Shown here: positions 23,401 through 36,020 of the stretch, piece after piece
Layout: every line of letters begins with the position of its first letter
How positions within the stretch are numbered: the stretch's first letter is position 1
Assembly (NCBI GenBank): GCA_964019165.1
Contig: OZ025276.1
Span: forward strand, 3,905,840-3,969,839
From: Mastigias papua
Taxonomy: Eukaryota > Cnidaria > Scyphozoa > Rhizostomeae > Mastigiidae
Length of the DNA stretch: 64,000 nt
Reading direction: 5' to 3'
Program-made: the position numbers and the translations under genes
Notes under the pieces: generated by a model
What the model was told of the DNA's origin: nothing
What the model saw: only the letters and a program-made list of their open reading frames with translations
The model's database searches: none

Positions 23401-25646
23401 ATCGTATAGCAAAGGAGTTAGTGATGGGCCAGTATGTAAACATTCAGTCAGTGACTTATCCCCTTTCCTTGCTTTCACTGACGCATCATATACTATACGC
23501 ACTTTCATCGTCTCTGCTGATTCTCTCACTACTGGATGATGTGGAAGGTAGTGTACTTCCTTTTTCTCCATTTCCTCTACTGGTTCCATGATATTGTTTG
23601 CTAATTGCTCTTTCATTATAACATCATATTCCTTAAGAACCTCTGAATTCTTTTCTAATCTCTTCATTAATGTTTTCAACCTTTGCTCTGCGTATTCTTT
23701 ATTATTTGGAATATCATAATCCCCCCCTTTCCATGGTAACTTTACTCTGTATCTTTCTCCAGTGAACTCTATTGCTTCTTTGAACATTGTATGAACATCT
23801 GTCTCTTCTCTGATTCCTATTGATTCATATTCCCATAATTTGTGAAGCTCACTCTCTGATTTCCTTGAGTCTATGGCTAAATGAACATTGGCCTTTGCAT
23901 TCCTTAAGTTTTCATCCTTGATTTCCCCTGACAGTGTCCATCCACATATTGTTTCTATAGCAATCGGCTCTGATTGTGACTCCCCCCGTCTTGAAGTCCC
24001 TGTGACTATTCGGTGGTAATCATTTACACTAAGTAATACATGAACTTCCAAGTCACTCTTTTCTGAAACATCTGGGAACCATAGGCTTTTCAAATGCTTA
24101 TATTTCTCTTTCTGCACATGTGGCTTGACATTTGTTATATGGGATAGTTCTGGTAAGGTATGCACTTCTGTATCTATAGATGCTTTATGATCTTGTCCTT
24201 CGATGGAAACTTCATATAATGAACCTGTCGTTACTATTCCTTCTGATTTCCCTATTCCACTGAGACTTATTTCTGATGTCCTGGTTGGCTCTACTCTCAA
24301 CATGTCTGCTAATTCCTTTGTAATAAATGTAAACTGGCTACCGGTGTCTAACATCAATCTGCATCTAATTGCTTTGCTTCCATTTTGTCCTTTTACAAAT
24401 GCTTGCAATGTTTCTAACGCAACTGCTCCTTTTGCCCTTGCATGTAAGGATGGTATTGATGATTCCTCTGTGATGGATTTTCCTTTGTCACATATGGATA
24501 TGTGATGCTTATCCCCACACTTTATGCAATAGTTTTTCTCGTGGCAATCTTTCATCCTGTGCCCCCTCTTCAAACAGCAAAACCACCTCATATACTTCTT
24601 TAGCAAGGCCTTTCTTTCTTGTAGCTCTGTGGCCCTTTTACACTGTTCTGCTCTATGATCTCCCAAACAGTAGGGGCAATCTTTGCTGCTGGATCTCTTT
24701 CCAATAAGTGCGCTCCCAGTTGCTATTTGTCTGTCTTTTCTTGTAGCCTTACTTATTTCCTGTGTTCCCTGTGGGTTTGATTCTCTTATCTTAATCTCTT
24801 TCTGCAAAACTGTCAACACTTCCTCCATGTTCCAAGTAGAGTCCTTTTTTGTTGTAGAACACTACTTCTTAAGTAGCTTGGCAGTTTGTCTTCTAACTGT
24901 GGTACCAGAATGTCTGAGTAATTCTCCTGTTTGTTTCCAAGCGACAACAAGGCTCTGTGATTGGTTTCCATTTCTGTGTAGAATTTTCTTATTCCTTTCA
25001 AGTCATTATCTCTGTATACTGGCTGAATATTTAGTAGGGCTTGATAATGCATGCTGCAAATTTTTTCTGTATCTCCATATCTTTCTTTCAATAGGTTTAT
25101 CACAGCTTGGTACTTTCGATTGTCAAGTCGATACTTATCTATTACCTTTAGTACATCTCTGTCCAGTAATCCAGTCAAATAGTCAAACTTTTCTCTCTCT
25201 GACAATTCTGACCTTGAATGAATAGTCCCTTCAAATGAGTCCCAAAAAGACATCCATTTGATCGGATCACCATCAAATCGCCTTAAATTTACCTTAGGTA
25301 GCTTGGCATTTATTGTTGGTCTAGTCTCCCTATAACCCCTGTTTTCCGATTTGACCATCTCTGTAAATTTCGCTAAGTCATCGTTCAAATCTTTGATTAC
25401 CGCTTTCATGTCAGTGTAGAACATACTTGTTTCTTCAACTTCAGCTTCTAATTGTACTTCATCTCCAGCTTCCACTATCTCTGCAATAATGTTTTCATCT
25501 AGCTCCTTTATCTGCTCTAGACTTGTTTTTATAGAAAATTTCCACTTATTTAGCTGCCTTTTCAAAATACTTTCCTTGCTGTTAAATGCCTTTTCTACCT
25601 CATTTGCCACCTTTCTTACTACTTCCTTTCTTTTCTGTCTTAACAT
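20413..25646 (-). pseudogene. BEL A gag-pol polyprotein
   Basis: Gag (24813-25646) has the DUF1759-type region (LPKVNLRRFDGDPIKWMSFW). Pol starts with three CCHC-like knuckles, then protease (LMLDTGSQF), reverse transcriptase (VADIEKAFLQI, and the active site YVDDAIIG), RNase H, a zinc-binding H2C2 region (HHPLTHLIIRSCH, CTNCLK), integrase with D-D-E (IDFAGP, SDNART, GGFYERM), and a DUF5641-like tail. There are two lesions. TGA at 23152-23154 lies just before the YVDD box, in frame. Gag and pol are offset by one base at a six-A run near 24848-24853. Without these the region would be one continuous BEL polyprotein. Confidence 0.9.
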
Positions 25647-25790
25647 TGTTTTCCCATTCCCCCAGCGTGTCCACTGCCTGCATTGCTTGGCAATGATTCC
25701 GTTGTGCTACCTTGAGATATTTCGTTGATCTCATTCGTTTCTCCTTCTTGAACACTCATTCTCTTTATCTCTTACGACTTGGCAATTTCC

Positions 25791-25808
25791 ATCCGGCTCG
25801 GTGGACCA
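25791..25808 (-). promoter_or_regulatory. BEL A primer-binding site
   Basis: On the minus strand TGGTCCACCGAGCCGGAT starts two bases after the 5' LTR. It should pair with a tRNA 3' end finishing in CCA. The tRNA identity is not assigned. BEL B has a very similar site. Confidence 0.65.
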
Positions 25809-25810
25809 CG

Positions 25811-26194
25811 TTTTATCAATTTAATCCCGATCCTTCCTACTTCCACCGCTTTCACTTTGGGCAATTGATAGCCTTTCGTGCGCCATTCGGTTCAGGCCAG
25901 TCCAAGAGGTACTAACGCATGAATGTTGATTTTTGAGAATAAATGTATATATAAATGTTGGATAAATATGAATAAAAGCGGATATAAATGTATGTAAAGT
26001 TACTTAATGTTTGTAATGTCCTTCTCTTTTTGTTATCTTTCAGTTCTTCTCTCTTCCATCAATCTATCTCTCTCCTCCATCAATCTATCGTTCATTCCTT
26101 TCTGCGAGCACGCTGTAATATGATCTCTACACGAGATCTATTGAACAAAACTGAACAATAGTATGTTAACCAAAAATATTCATAATTTGCAACA
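25811..26194 (-). repeat. BEL A 5' LTR
   Basis: Partner of the LTR at 20017-20400, of equal length, starting TGTTGCAAATTATG on the minus strand. It should hold the promoter for the genomic RNA. Confidence 0.9.
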
Positions 26195-26199
26195 TTCAT

Positions 26200-26392
26200 G
26201 AAATATCTAGCAAGCATTATGAATCATGGAACTGCAAGGATTTCAAAATCCCAAGGCTCATAACTAGGCATGCCAAAAAAGCATTTTACTACTCTGCCTA
26301 AAGAAACTTGGAATGATATCCCTGCAAATATCAGAGAAATCCAAACACTCAGACACTTCAACAAAGAACTAAAAGCACACTTGACGAGCTAA
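26200..26392 (+). pseudogene. non-LTR retrotransposon 3' scrap (CR1/Jockey group)
   Basis: One frame ends in HFTTLPKETWNDIPANIREI and FNKELKAHL before TAA at 26390-26392, matching the W-N-x-(L/I)-P...F-K-x-x-L-K pattern that closes many CR1/Jockey-type reverse transcriptases. There is an internal stop. It is a 5'-truncated remnant next to BEL A. Confidence 0.5.
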
Positions 26393-27059
26393 GAATGCTA
26401 AGTACACCTAAACACAACCCTCTTGAAGAACAGCTTAGATTATTTCCTTTTTGTCATTACTTTTACCATCTTAATTGTTGTCTGCAACATTTAAACATTC
26501 TAATAAAATGCAATTGTACCAATAATAATGAAAACTGTTTATTCCCTACAAACACTACTCTACATGATGACATCCAACACTCTCAATTAGCCATGATGGG
26601 GAAATTTACACGTTTGTTGTAAAAGTATTATTTGAATGTGTCTTCACTACAAAAAGTAATTGAAATGTTAACAGTTCTGGACTCGTCCACTCGCTGTCTC
26701 TCTTACAGAATATGTAGTATGTAAAACGTATACAGGTGGTCTCCTAGTGATAACATGCACAGCTACTTTGTCCTTCACAACCACTAGGGGAACTGATATC
26801 ATGCGGTGCAGCAGGGAGGAGCAACAGGTTGGCTGTGAATAGGGAAAGGAAGAAAGTTGAATAACTCAGCGAAGAAAATGATAAAACTCGGATCTCTTAT
26901 TATGTCAGAAGTAGACCCAAATGGCTACCCCGACAGACATTTTGGAGATATGGGACAAATACCCTCGGAGAAGATTGTGTACACAGAATGGGGTCACATA
27001 GTAGAAATCCGAGCGATCTGATTGGCTTGGGATACATTATCATATAGGGATCTTAGTAT
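26393..27059. other. no gene seen
   Basis: AT-rich sequence with one short frame at 26395-26622 that matches nothing I recognise. Confidence 0.4.
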
Positions 27060-27240
27060 ACAGAGAGACTTTGCAAAATATTGCACAGGATAGAGCAACA
27101 GGGCTACTTGTTGGTCATTACTGGCCAACGCAACCTTGGTGGCCATTCCTAGTGACCATGCTTATTGATCATCCAATCTGTCTGCTAGGGAAAGCCACAC
27201 ACTTTGGCTCCCAGCCAAAGCTCAATGGATACATTTTCTG
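27060..27240 (+). pseudogene. possible DIRS-type polyprotein scrap
   Basis: The frame reads LQNIAQDRATGLLV followed by HYWPTQPWWPFLVTMLID. This resembles the P-x-W-P-x-Q-x-W-x-P-L-L motif in the RNase H/methylase junction of DIRS-like tyrosine-recombinase retrotransposons. It is short, with no recombinase or terminal repeats found nearby. Confidence 0.4.
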
Positions 27241-27860
27241 CACAATCAGCTGAAAGTAATGATATGCCATTTGTCGGCGGACTATTGTAAGGCACAGGAC
27301 TTTTGTCAGAGGCTTTAAACATGATACAATAATAATGGAGACCTGGCACAACAAAGCAGTATAAGTTTTATTTGGTTAGATGGGGAAATACTGCCATGAC
27401 AAGAAAATTAATCCAACTTCTGGAATGTTTTGAGTGAGTTGTTTATCAAGGCTTATTGTATAGCTCAATAAGTACTGCACGGTCAGCATTTTCTTCAATC
27501 TGACAATGTCACGGAAGAGCACTTTTGGAAGTGATATCATGGTCACCCATGTCATGAAAGGTTTGTTCTCCTTAAGACCATCTCTTCCAAGGTACAGTGA
27601 AATATGGGATGTCTCCATTGTTCTGAATCATGTAAAGAAGTGGCAGATTTGAAAGATATAGATTTGAAAACACTGACATTCAATACAGTAGCTTTAATGG
27701 CAGGAACGTCTGGACAGAGATGCCAGACATTGCATGCCTAAGAGATAGGCAACATGGTGCTACCTTAAAACTGTGGTATTTTCCAGATTACAAAGAGTTT
27801 GAAAAAAACAAAACCAAACAGTCACTTTGGAGTACTGAAATGTATGACATATTTTCCAGA
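27241..27860. other. no recognisable gene
   Basis: A 62-80 codon frame lies on the minus strand (27376-27618) but shows no known motif. Confidence 0.35.
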
Positions 27861-28408
27861 TAAAGCCCAGTTTCCACTTAAATGAATTCGGTCGATTTGA
27901 TCGATTTGATCTAATCAACTGATTTGGTGCATGCGCAATTCCAAACACTGTGGACTCCCCTTCGACCGCCATTGATCACATTGATCGATAGAGAAGTTCA
28001 ACTGAGTTGAACGTTTCCATCAATCGATAATCCCCTGACCAATCATGTTGTAGAGACCAGCATGACCACAATAGGAAAGTATGTTAATGTGTCAAAAAAG
28101 TCATACCAAAGGAAGTGACTCAACTGTTGCTCAGAGACTACTTCAACGTAAATCCACTAGAAATATCAAGAGAGACTGGGAGAAATGTACGTGTTGTAAC
28201 TGGAGTAGTGAATAGGTCCCAAACGAATAATGTAAAACAACATTTTGTCAACAACTTGCATTTCTGTAATCAATGAGCGGTATTCTCCTTTTTCTTTCCT
28301 TTCCCTGTACAGCTGTCTTACCCGTACTCTTTTAGATTTCATAACTTGAAGATTTCGACCACTTTCCCTTCTTTTCAGTAAAATTGCAATTATTATCTCC
28401 TTCCTTGT

Positions 28409-28571
28409 TGTAATGTTTTAGGCTGCGAAGGAGATTAGGAACAAGACAAATCAATGACATTTTGGACTATCGAGTTAGTTCCTGTATGTATGCTTTTGAA
28501 ATTAGAGTGTGATTCACGTTAGCGCAGTTGTTTAATTGGCCTAACCTCACAACAAAACCAAGAATATAACA
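28409..28571 (+). repeat. Gypsy 5' LTR
   Basis: It runs from TGTAATGTTTTAGGC to AAGAATATAACA and is followed by the primer-binding site. Confidence 0.9.
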
Positions 28572-28572
28572 T

Positions 28573-28590
28573 TGGCGACGAGGATAAACA
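28573..28590 (+). promoter_or_regulatory. Gypsy primer-binding site
   Basis: TGGCGACGAGGATAAACA starts one base after the LTR, the usual position for tRNA priming. The tRNA is not assigned. Confidence 0.65.
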
Positions 28591-31437
28591 ACAACACAAC
28601 GGAACAGCGTCCTGGACATATACGTTCGATTTATCCACTCAGCATACGCGATGGCTTCTAATTTAGTTCAGAGTATGCCACCATTCGACCCCCACGCCGA
28701 TGTTGGTGTCTCGGTTGCCCCAAAATGGAAAGTTTGGTTGGAGGACTTTGAAATGTTCTTGGTAGCAAACGGAATTACTGATACAACGCGAAAACGCGCC
28801 TTGCTCCTATACCAAGCGGGCCCTCGTGTTCGTGAAATTTTTAGGCAGATACCTAACACTGGAGACGCGGCTGCCTATACAACTGCTGTTGAGAAACTAA
28901 CGGAACATTTCGAGCCTCAGCGAAACAGGCTATATGAAATCTACAAATTTCGCAAAACACACCAGCAGGCAAATGAAACTATCGACCAGTTTCATACCCG
29001 TCTTCGTTCTTTGTCACAGAGCTGTGAATTTGCCACAGACCAAGTTGATTTTGAGATCATGCTACACATTGTCACAGGGGGAACTTCCTCCCGGCTTCGT
29101 AAAGTGGCACTTTGCGATCCTAAGGTGACCCTCACCGATCTTTTACTTGCTGGACGTCGTGCCAAGATGAGCACCTATCAATCTGCGGAGATGGAACAAT
29201 GCATGGACAATGTCCACACAGTACAGGCTAAACCAGTTAAACAGAAACCCCGCACAAAAGCTGCAGCATGCCGCAAGTGTGGTGGACCGTTCCCGCACAA
29301 GGACAAACCTTGTCCCGCCCATGGCCAGACTTGCCACCACTGCGGTAAACACAACCATTTTGCCAAGTATTGCATGGGAAAACATAAACTAGCCCGTGGT
29401 CCTACTCACAAGCCCGCCAGCCACTCAAGGGTATGCCCCATTCGCAATGACAATATAGATCACAGTGACACGTCCGATTCCGATTATTGTTATGCAGTTA
29501 AAGGCCCCGAGTCCACTCAACCTGCAGCCACTGTTACTATACACGACTGTGAATGTCAAGTGCTAATCGACACTGGCACAACGATCAATATCAGTGTTAT
29601 GTTCTCCAGAATAAAAGGTGTAGATCTAAAGCAAACCAAAGTTCAAGCCTATGTTTACAATTCAAATACACCAATGCAAATGCAAGGGAAATTCAAGGCC
29701 CTAGTCGAAACTAAACAAAGGTATGCAGTTGCAACATTCTACGTCACCAAAGATAATGGTGGATGCCTGCTCAGCTACTCAACTGCAAAAGATCTTGGTC
29801 TTATTAGCCTGCACATCAATACCATCAGCCACAAAGGCTCTCCTGTCAATGATCCTCGAATAACTAACATTCTGGATAAATTTCCCTCAGTCTTCCACGG
29901 CCTAGGCACATTCAAGGATAACCAGGTCGAACTAGTGATTGACCCAGACATCAAGCCCGTTGCTCAGCAACAAAGACGAATACCTTGTCACTTGCGCAAT
30001 AAAGTACAGAATGCATTGAACAAGTTAGTGGCACAAGATATACTTGAAAAGGTACCGGAAAACGAAGAAAACGACTGGGTGTCCCCGCTTGTGTGTGTCC
30101 CGAAAAAGAATGGAGAAATTCGGTTATGTGTCGATATGAGGGCAGCGAATAAAGCAATTAAATGTGTTAGACATCCAATACCAACAGTAAAGGATATTTC
30201 CATTGACTTGAACGGTGCCACAGTCTTTTCAAAGTTAGACCTATCCCAGGCCTACCACCAACGTGAGTTATCCCTCAAAAGCCGTCATATCACAACCTTC
30301 ACGACACATATGGGACTCTTTCGTTACAAAAGACTTAAGTATGGAACCAACAGTGCTGCTGAGACTTTTCAACATATGTTACAAACAAGCCTGCAAGGCT
30401 TGCAAGGGGTGAGAAACATTGCCAATGACGTAATCGTTTTTGGAAAAGATGTCAAAGAACATAATCAAGCATTGGAAGCATGTCTTAAGCGAATGAATGA
30501 CAATAACATCACACTGAATTTGGATAAATGTAAGTTTCTAAAAGAACATCTAGATTTCTTTGGATTTCAGTTTTCGAAAGAGGGTAAACGTGTGGATCCA
30601 AAGAAAGTTACCGCCTTTGCTAATACCCCTATACCATCTAATGCAAGTGAAGTGCGCAGTCTACTGGGTATGTCAAACTATTGCTCACAGTTTATACCAG
30701 ACTATGCTACACTTACAGCACCATTGCGTGAACTGACTAAAAAGAATGCTACATTCAAATGGTCAGAGGAATGCCAAGCAGCGTATGACAAGTTAAAATG
30801 TATATTGACAAATAGTCCTGTCGTTAGCTATTTTGATGTCAACAAAGAGTCACTTGTCTTGGTTGATGCAAGCCCAGTTGGTCTATCAGCAGTATTAGCA
30901 CAAAGAGTACCTCACTCACAAGAGACAAAGATAAATGCGTATGCAAGCCGCTCACTTACAGAGGTAGAATCACGCTATTCACAGACAGAGAAAGAGGCTC
31001 TCGCTATAGTTTGGGGTGTTGAGCATTTTCACCTTTACTTGTACGGTGCACCATTCGTACTATATACAGATCACAAACCCCTGGAAGTTATTTATTCCAA
31101 CCCATGTTCCAAACCTCCAGCTTGCATAGAACGGTGGATGCTGAGATTGCAACAGTATGATTTCTCAGTAATGTAGAAGAAAGGTGAAGAAAATCCAGCC
31201 GATTTCATGTCACGTCACCCTTTACCTACAAAGCCTTTACATCCAAACGTTGCTGACGAGTATATAAATTTCATCACACAAGACACTTTATTTCCTGCTT
31301 TAACGATTGAAGACCTTCAGTCCACTGTAGAAAATGATCGACAGTTACGAGCAGTTCGTGCAGCTCTAAAAACGAACATGTGGGAAGCGATCTTGTACAG
31401 CCGTTTCGGAAAATACGTGAAGAGCTTACAGTCGATT

Positions 31438-32921
31438 TCACTACAGCACGAAAAAGCGGTACCATGTTTTAACCATACTGAAAAGCTTTTTTTCGTCCGA
31501 CACTCGTCAGAGTATGAAACGTCGGATAGCGACCGAAAGGTGAACCGAAATTTATAGCCAGATATGCGGGTACACGTGATATGATGAATAATGTGTCCAG
31601 TTAGCCACATGATTGGCCTCTTGGCACCTATTCACCATTGTTTACTAGAAGAGTCCAAGTGAGAAAATGAACTCTTTTTGTTTACACAAGACTGGGTTTT
31701 GAGTCTTTATGTAAACTGATTCCAAAACACTTAAATGAAAGGACGATCTTGCTTGCCCAATGATCCGAAAATTATCGTCTGAATATGTTTTGGCGCATTC
31801 TGGGTTTTTAATGAGATGTTGTCCTATGGCCGAATCACTTTTCATTTTAGAAGTAGAGTTTTTACACATACGAGGTGGCTGTTCCCTTATTGTAGTGTTT
31901 TTCTTCCTGATACTCGTGGGTATATGTTGCTTTATTCTGTCAGCTAGTCTCTGCGTAGTGCGTCCTACGTACCGAGCTTCACATCGGCACGAAAATTCAT
32001 AAACTACACAACTTTTTTGAGTGGTAGGAACGCTATCTTTTTTAGCAGATGGTAGCATGACCTTAGTATTGTAGACCACACGAGGTTTCACAGCATAGAA
32101 ACAGGATGTAATGGCTTTGTTAATTTGGTTTTCAAATCTTGATGAAACATTACCAATCCAGGGCAATTTTAGGTAAACTGGGCACTTCTCAGGACCACAC
32201 TGTTTTTCCGCTGCAAAGTTGGCAAGTTTTTGCTTAATACAAGAAATAAGGACATCGTCTGGATATCCATTTTCAATGAGCAGTTGTTTTACTCTATCAA
32301 GTTCTGAGCCTAATTTAGTTTTGGAGCAAATCATTAGTGCCCTGTGAACTAAGGTTTTGATAAGGCTAATTTTCCTTGATTTTGGGCTGAAGGAATTCCA
32401 ACGGATGTATTGCCCTGTAAACGTTGGCTTCCTGTAAACGCTGGTGAGAAATCCAGTGCCCTCTTTTTCCACCAAAACATCTAGAAAGCTCAAGGAGTTG
32501 TTTTGCTCCTTCTCTACTGTGAAATTTAAAGCTGGATGCAGCAAGTTAAGTTTTCCATGAAAACAGTCACAATCCAGCTCGGAACTAAAGATGACGAAAG
32601 TATCGTCCACATATCTAAAGTAGACACCTGGTTTTACGGTGTTATCAAAAAGTCTACTTTCATGAAAGCCCACGAAAATGTTTGCTAAAGCCGGCCCCAG
32701 GGGGCTGCCCATTGCCACTCCATCTAATTGCTTATACATTTGGTTGTTAAAACTAAATTCCACTCCTCGCGTAGCAATTAGCATCAATTCTTTAAAGGTG
32801 TCCTAGGGGAATGGACGTTTCATACTCTGACGAGTGTCGGACGAAAAAAAGCTTTTCAGTATGGTTAAAACATGGTACCACTTTTTCGTGCTGTAGTGAA
32901 GTTCTGTAGTACCAACAGACT
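31438..32921 (-). mobile_element. Penelope-like element, 5'-truncated
   Basis: The target duplication TTACAGTCGATT (12 bp) lies at 31426-31437 and 32922-32933. Inside are inverted terminal copies of about 80 bp (31439-31522 and 32816-32897), each with AAGCTTTTTTTCGTCCGAC-type sequence, as seen in Penelope elements with inverted partial LTRs. It is inserted into the Gypsy polyprotein. Confidence 0.85.
31645..32787 (-). pseudogene. Penelope-like RT and GIY-YIG endonuclease, N-terminally truncated
   Basis: A 380-residue open frame. The RT half starts in the middle of the domain (LDGVAMGSPLGPALANIFV) and holds the active site RYVDDTFVIF, followed by SLSFLDVLV and VYRKPTFTGQYI, which are Penelope-type motifs. 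The C-terminal half has YEFSC...ARYVGRTTQRLADRIKQH, the GIY-YIG endonuclease core. The upstream RT motifs are missing: the frame reaches a TAG near 32805 and then the inverted repeat. It is open and well conserved, but truncated. Confidence 0.88.
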
Positions 32922-34095
32922 TTACAGTCGATTGTAAAACTAACATACTTCTTCAAGGTACAAGACTTATCATACCTACAGGACTACGGAATCATGTCAT
33001 AAAATTAGCCCATGAGGGACATCAAGGTCTCGCAAGGACCAAAGCTCTGTTGCGCGAATATTTGTGGTTCCCGGACATGGAAAAATTAGTAAAAGAGGAA
33101 GTTAGTACATGTATTGCTTGTCAAGCAACAGGACAGCAAAATCCACCAGAACCAAGTCAGCCGACACCACTCCCAGATGGACCATGGCAAGAAGTGAAAA
33201 TAGACTTCTATGGACCACTGCCAGAAGGTCAATACCTTTTGGTTGTCATAGATACATACTCGCGATACCCAGAAGTAGAACTGGTAACCACTACTTCTGC
33301 AAGAGCAACAATTCCAAAACTTGACACTATATTCGTGAGACATGGTATACCTACCAAAATCAAGTCTGATAACGGACCGCCTTTTGTTGGAGAGGAATTT
33401 GCAGCATATATGAAGTCTATAGGGATTGAACATATGACAACTACACCATTATGGCCGCAAGGTAATGCCACCGTAGAGGCATTCATGAAGCCAATTGGAC
33501 AAGTTATTCGTACTGCTCTTCTTGAAAAGCACAAATGGAAACGAGAATTAAACCGGTTTCTTCTGAACTACAGAACAACTCCGCACTCCTCTACGAAATA
33601 CCACCAGCCCAACTCTTGTTCAATCGCATAGTAAAAGGAAAATTACCTATGTTACCAATAAATAAATACCCAGTTAATAGACACAATGAAGCAAAGATTA
33701 ATGATGAAAAGTCTAAAGCGCAATCAAAATATTATGCTGACGCAAAAAGGAGAGTAAAAGACAGTGAAATAAATGTTGGTGATAAAGTAATATGCAAACA
33801 AAAGAAGTTGAACAAGTTTTCATCAACGTTTGATATTAACCCATACACGGTGGTACGCATAAAAGGGTCAAGAATCGTGGCAAAAAGAGGAAACCGATAT
33901 CTGACGAGAAACTCCTCATTTTTTAAAAAAGTAACGTCAAACGCAGACCTTAATAATTCTGATGACAGTATGGACGATGAGGATAACGATGAATATGATA
34001 CAAAAGGGGACGATAATGTCAATAGACAGGTTCCTAGGAGCCCGAAGACCAACAAAGCATTTTGGAAATCCAGTTGATTCTTCTCTAGTATCCTG

Positions 34096-35980
34096 AAATA
34101 GAAGAATTGATGAAACGAAGAAGAGAAGTGAAAATATCTAATAATGAGCGCGAATATGCGGATTTAAATCGAGAGATAAGAAAAAAATGCAGTCAAGCAA
34201 AAGAAAACTACCTAAATGACAAATGACTCGATATGGAGGAAATATATAACGTAGCTCCGAAATTGGCTCATCAAAAAATCCGTGAGATCACTGGCAAATA
34301 TAAGGGTCAAAATGAGAAACATGGATGCATCATAGAGGAATCAGGCAATATCATCATGGAAACTAAGGACATTTTGGAACGTTGGGGAAGGTACACCAAA
34401 GAGTTATACGATGACCCCAAAAGAACACACATTCCTATTTCGTTTGAAGGTGACTTGTCAGGTCCAGAAATTTTAGAAATAGAGATTGAACAAGCAGTTA
34501 AACAGTTAAAAGTAGGCAAGGCAACAGGACCGGACAACATTAGTTGTGAGATGCTCAGAACACTTGGACAGGACGGTGTAGACGTACTTTGTAAACTCTT
34601 CAATCAAATATACAACCAAGGGGTACTTCCAGAAGAGATGTGCCAGTCAGTCTTTGTACCATTACCCAAGAAGCCCGGGACATTACTATGTGAAGAACAC
34701 AGAACCATTAGTTTAATGTCACATCTCACAAAGGTCATGCTTAAAGTTCTCAAAAAACGCATTAAACCTAAAATAGAGACCGAATTAAATGTTAGTCAGT
34801 TTGGTTTCCGAAGCGATTGTGGAACAAGGAATGCAGTTTTTGTTCTAAAAAACATCGGTCAAAGATCAATTGAAATGCAAAAAGACATTTACATGTGTTT
34901 TGTGGACTACACTAAAGCTTTTGATAGAATAGAACATAACGACATGATGCGCTTCTTGGATGATCATAGCCTAGATGACAAAGATCTTCATTTAGTACAG
35001 ACATTGTACTATCAACAATATGCCGCAATACGTGTCAACTCTAAGCTTAGCAAAATGGTTCCAATAAAACGTGATGTTCGACAGGGGTGCATTCTTTCAC
35101 CAGATCTCTTTTCAATGTATAGTGAAATAATCATCCACTCTCTAGACGATTTAAAGGGGGTATCTATTGGAGGACACAACATCAACAATTTACGATATGC
35201 TGATGATACTGTACTTTTAGCACATACAGAAGAAGATTTACAGACGCTTATAGATGAACTCGATATTAGAAGCAAACATTTTGGAATGGAGATTAACAGC
35301 AAGAAACCAGAGGTAATGATTTTCACCAAAAAGGTGTATAGTGATGCTCCCAAATGTAATATTTACTTGAATAGAAAGAGTTTGAAACAAGTAGAACACT
35401 TCAAATATTTGGGCTGCACGCTATCATGGAATTGTCGAGAGGATAAAGAAATAAGCATACGACTCGGACAAGCAAAATCAGCCTTCAACAAAATGAAGTC
35501 AACTCTCTGTAACAAAAATATGTCATTCAAATCACACTTTCGTGTGCTCAATTGCTACATTTATCCCATTTTTACCTACTGCTCAGAAACATGGAATATA
35601 TCCAAAGCCATGGAATCACGAATTCAGGCGTTCGAGATGTGGTGCTTTAGACGTATGCAACGAATTTCATGGAGAGCAAAAAAGTCAAATGAAAATGTTC
35701 TCAGGCAAATTGGCCATCATACAAGTTTGTTGAAATCGATTAAAATTAGGCAAATGAGATTCTTGGGTCATGTCATCAGAAAAGAGAACTTGGAGCATCT
35801 ATCTCTAACTGGATTGATACCTGGAAAAAGAGCGCAAGGTAGACAACGCCAAACATATCTTCAACAGTTCGCTAAGATCCCAACCACTCTTATCCAGGGA
35901 GCATATGACAGACAAGCATGGAAAAAGCTTACTCATGAGGCAATCAATGTCTGATACAAGATGATGATGATACTGAAAGG
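34096..35980 (+). mobile_element. RTE-like non-LTR element, 5'-truncated
   Basis: It lacks the endonuclease and begins inside the region before the RT. It ends with GATGATGATGATA just after the ORF, an RTE-type tail. CTGAAA near both edges may be the target duplication. It lies in the Gypsy element between integrase and the 3' LTR. Confidence 0.75.
34233..35954 (+). pseudogene. RTE-like reverse transcriptase
   Basis: A 573-codon open frame. It has GKATGPDNISCEML, SQFGFRSDCGTRNAV, CFVDYTKAFDRIEH, VRQGCILSPDLFSMY and the active site LRYADDTVLL, then the RTE C-terminus (FTYCSETWN, MRFLGHVIR, GKRAQGRQRQTYL). Upstream similarity (LNREIRKKCSQAKENYLND) is in the same frame but separated by a TGA near 34224. 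The endonuclease is missing, so the copy is dead on arrival, while the RT itself has no stop. Confidence 0.85.
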
Positions 35981-36020
35981 ACAATTTTTGTTTATTACTT
36001 GTTTTTTAAGATAAGAGTGA

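Larger units (their letters stand above)
20017..26194 (-). mobile_element. BEL/Pao LTR retrotransposon A
   Basis: A complete 6178-bp element with 384-bp LTRs at both ends. The target duplication TTCAT lies at 20012-20016 and 26195-26199. Read on the minus strand it has a 5' LTR, a primer-binding site, one gag-pol region, a purine tract and a 3' LTR. The LTRs differ at roughly 17 positions by eye, so the insertion is not recent. Confidence 0.92.
28651..34077 (+). pseudogene. Gypsy gag-pol, interrupted
   Basis: From ATG 28651 the gag part (WKVWLEDFEMFLVANGI) leads to a Cys/His zinc region (residues about 205-243), protease (VLIDTGTTI), RT (CVDMRAANKAI, KLDLSQAYHQ) and RNase H (VDASPVGLSAVL, YTDHKPLEVI). 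The RT box that should contain two aspartates reads NIANDVIVFG, so the first catalytic D is N. TAG at 31174-31176 is in frame, and the frame continues (ENPADFMSRHP). After the Penelope insertion, integrase resumes at about 32980 (HEGHQG, CIACQ, KIDFYG, KSDNGPPF, GNATVEAFMK). It changes frame near 33600 and ends with an acidic tail. It is non-functional. Confidence 0.88.
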
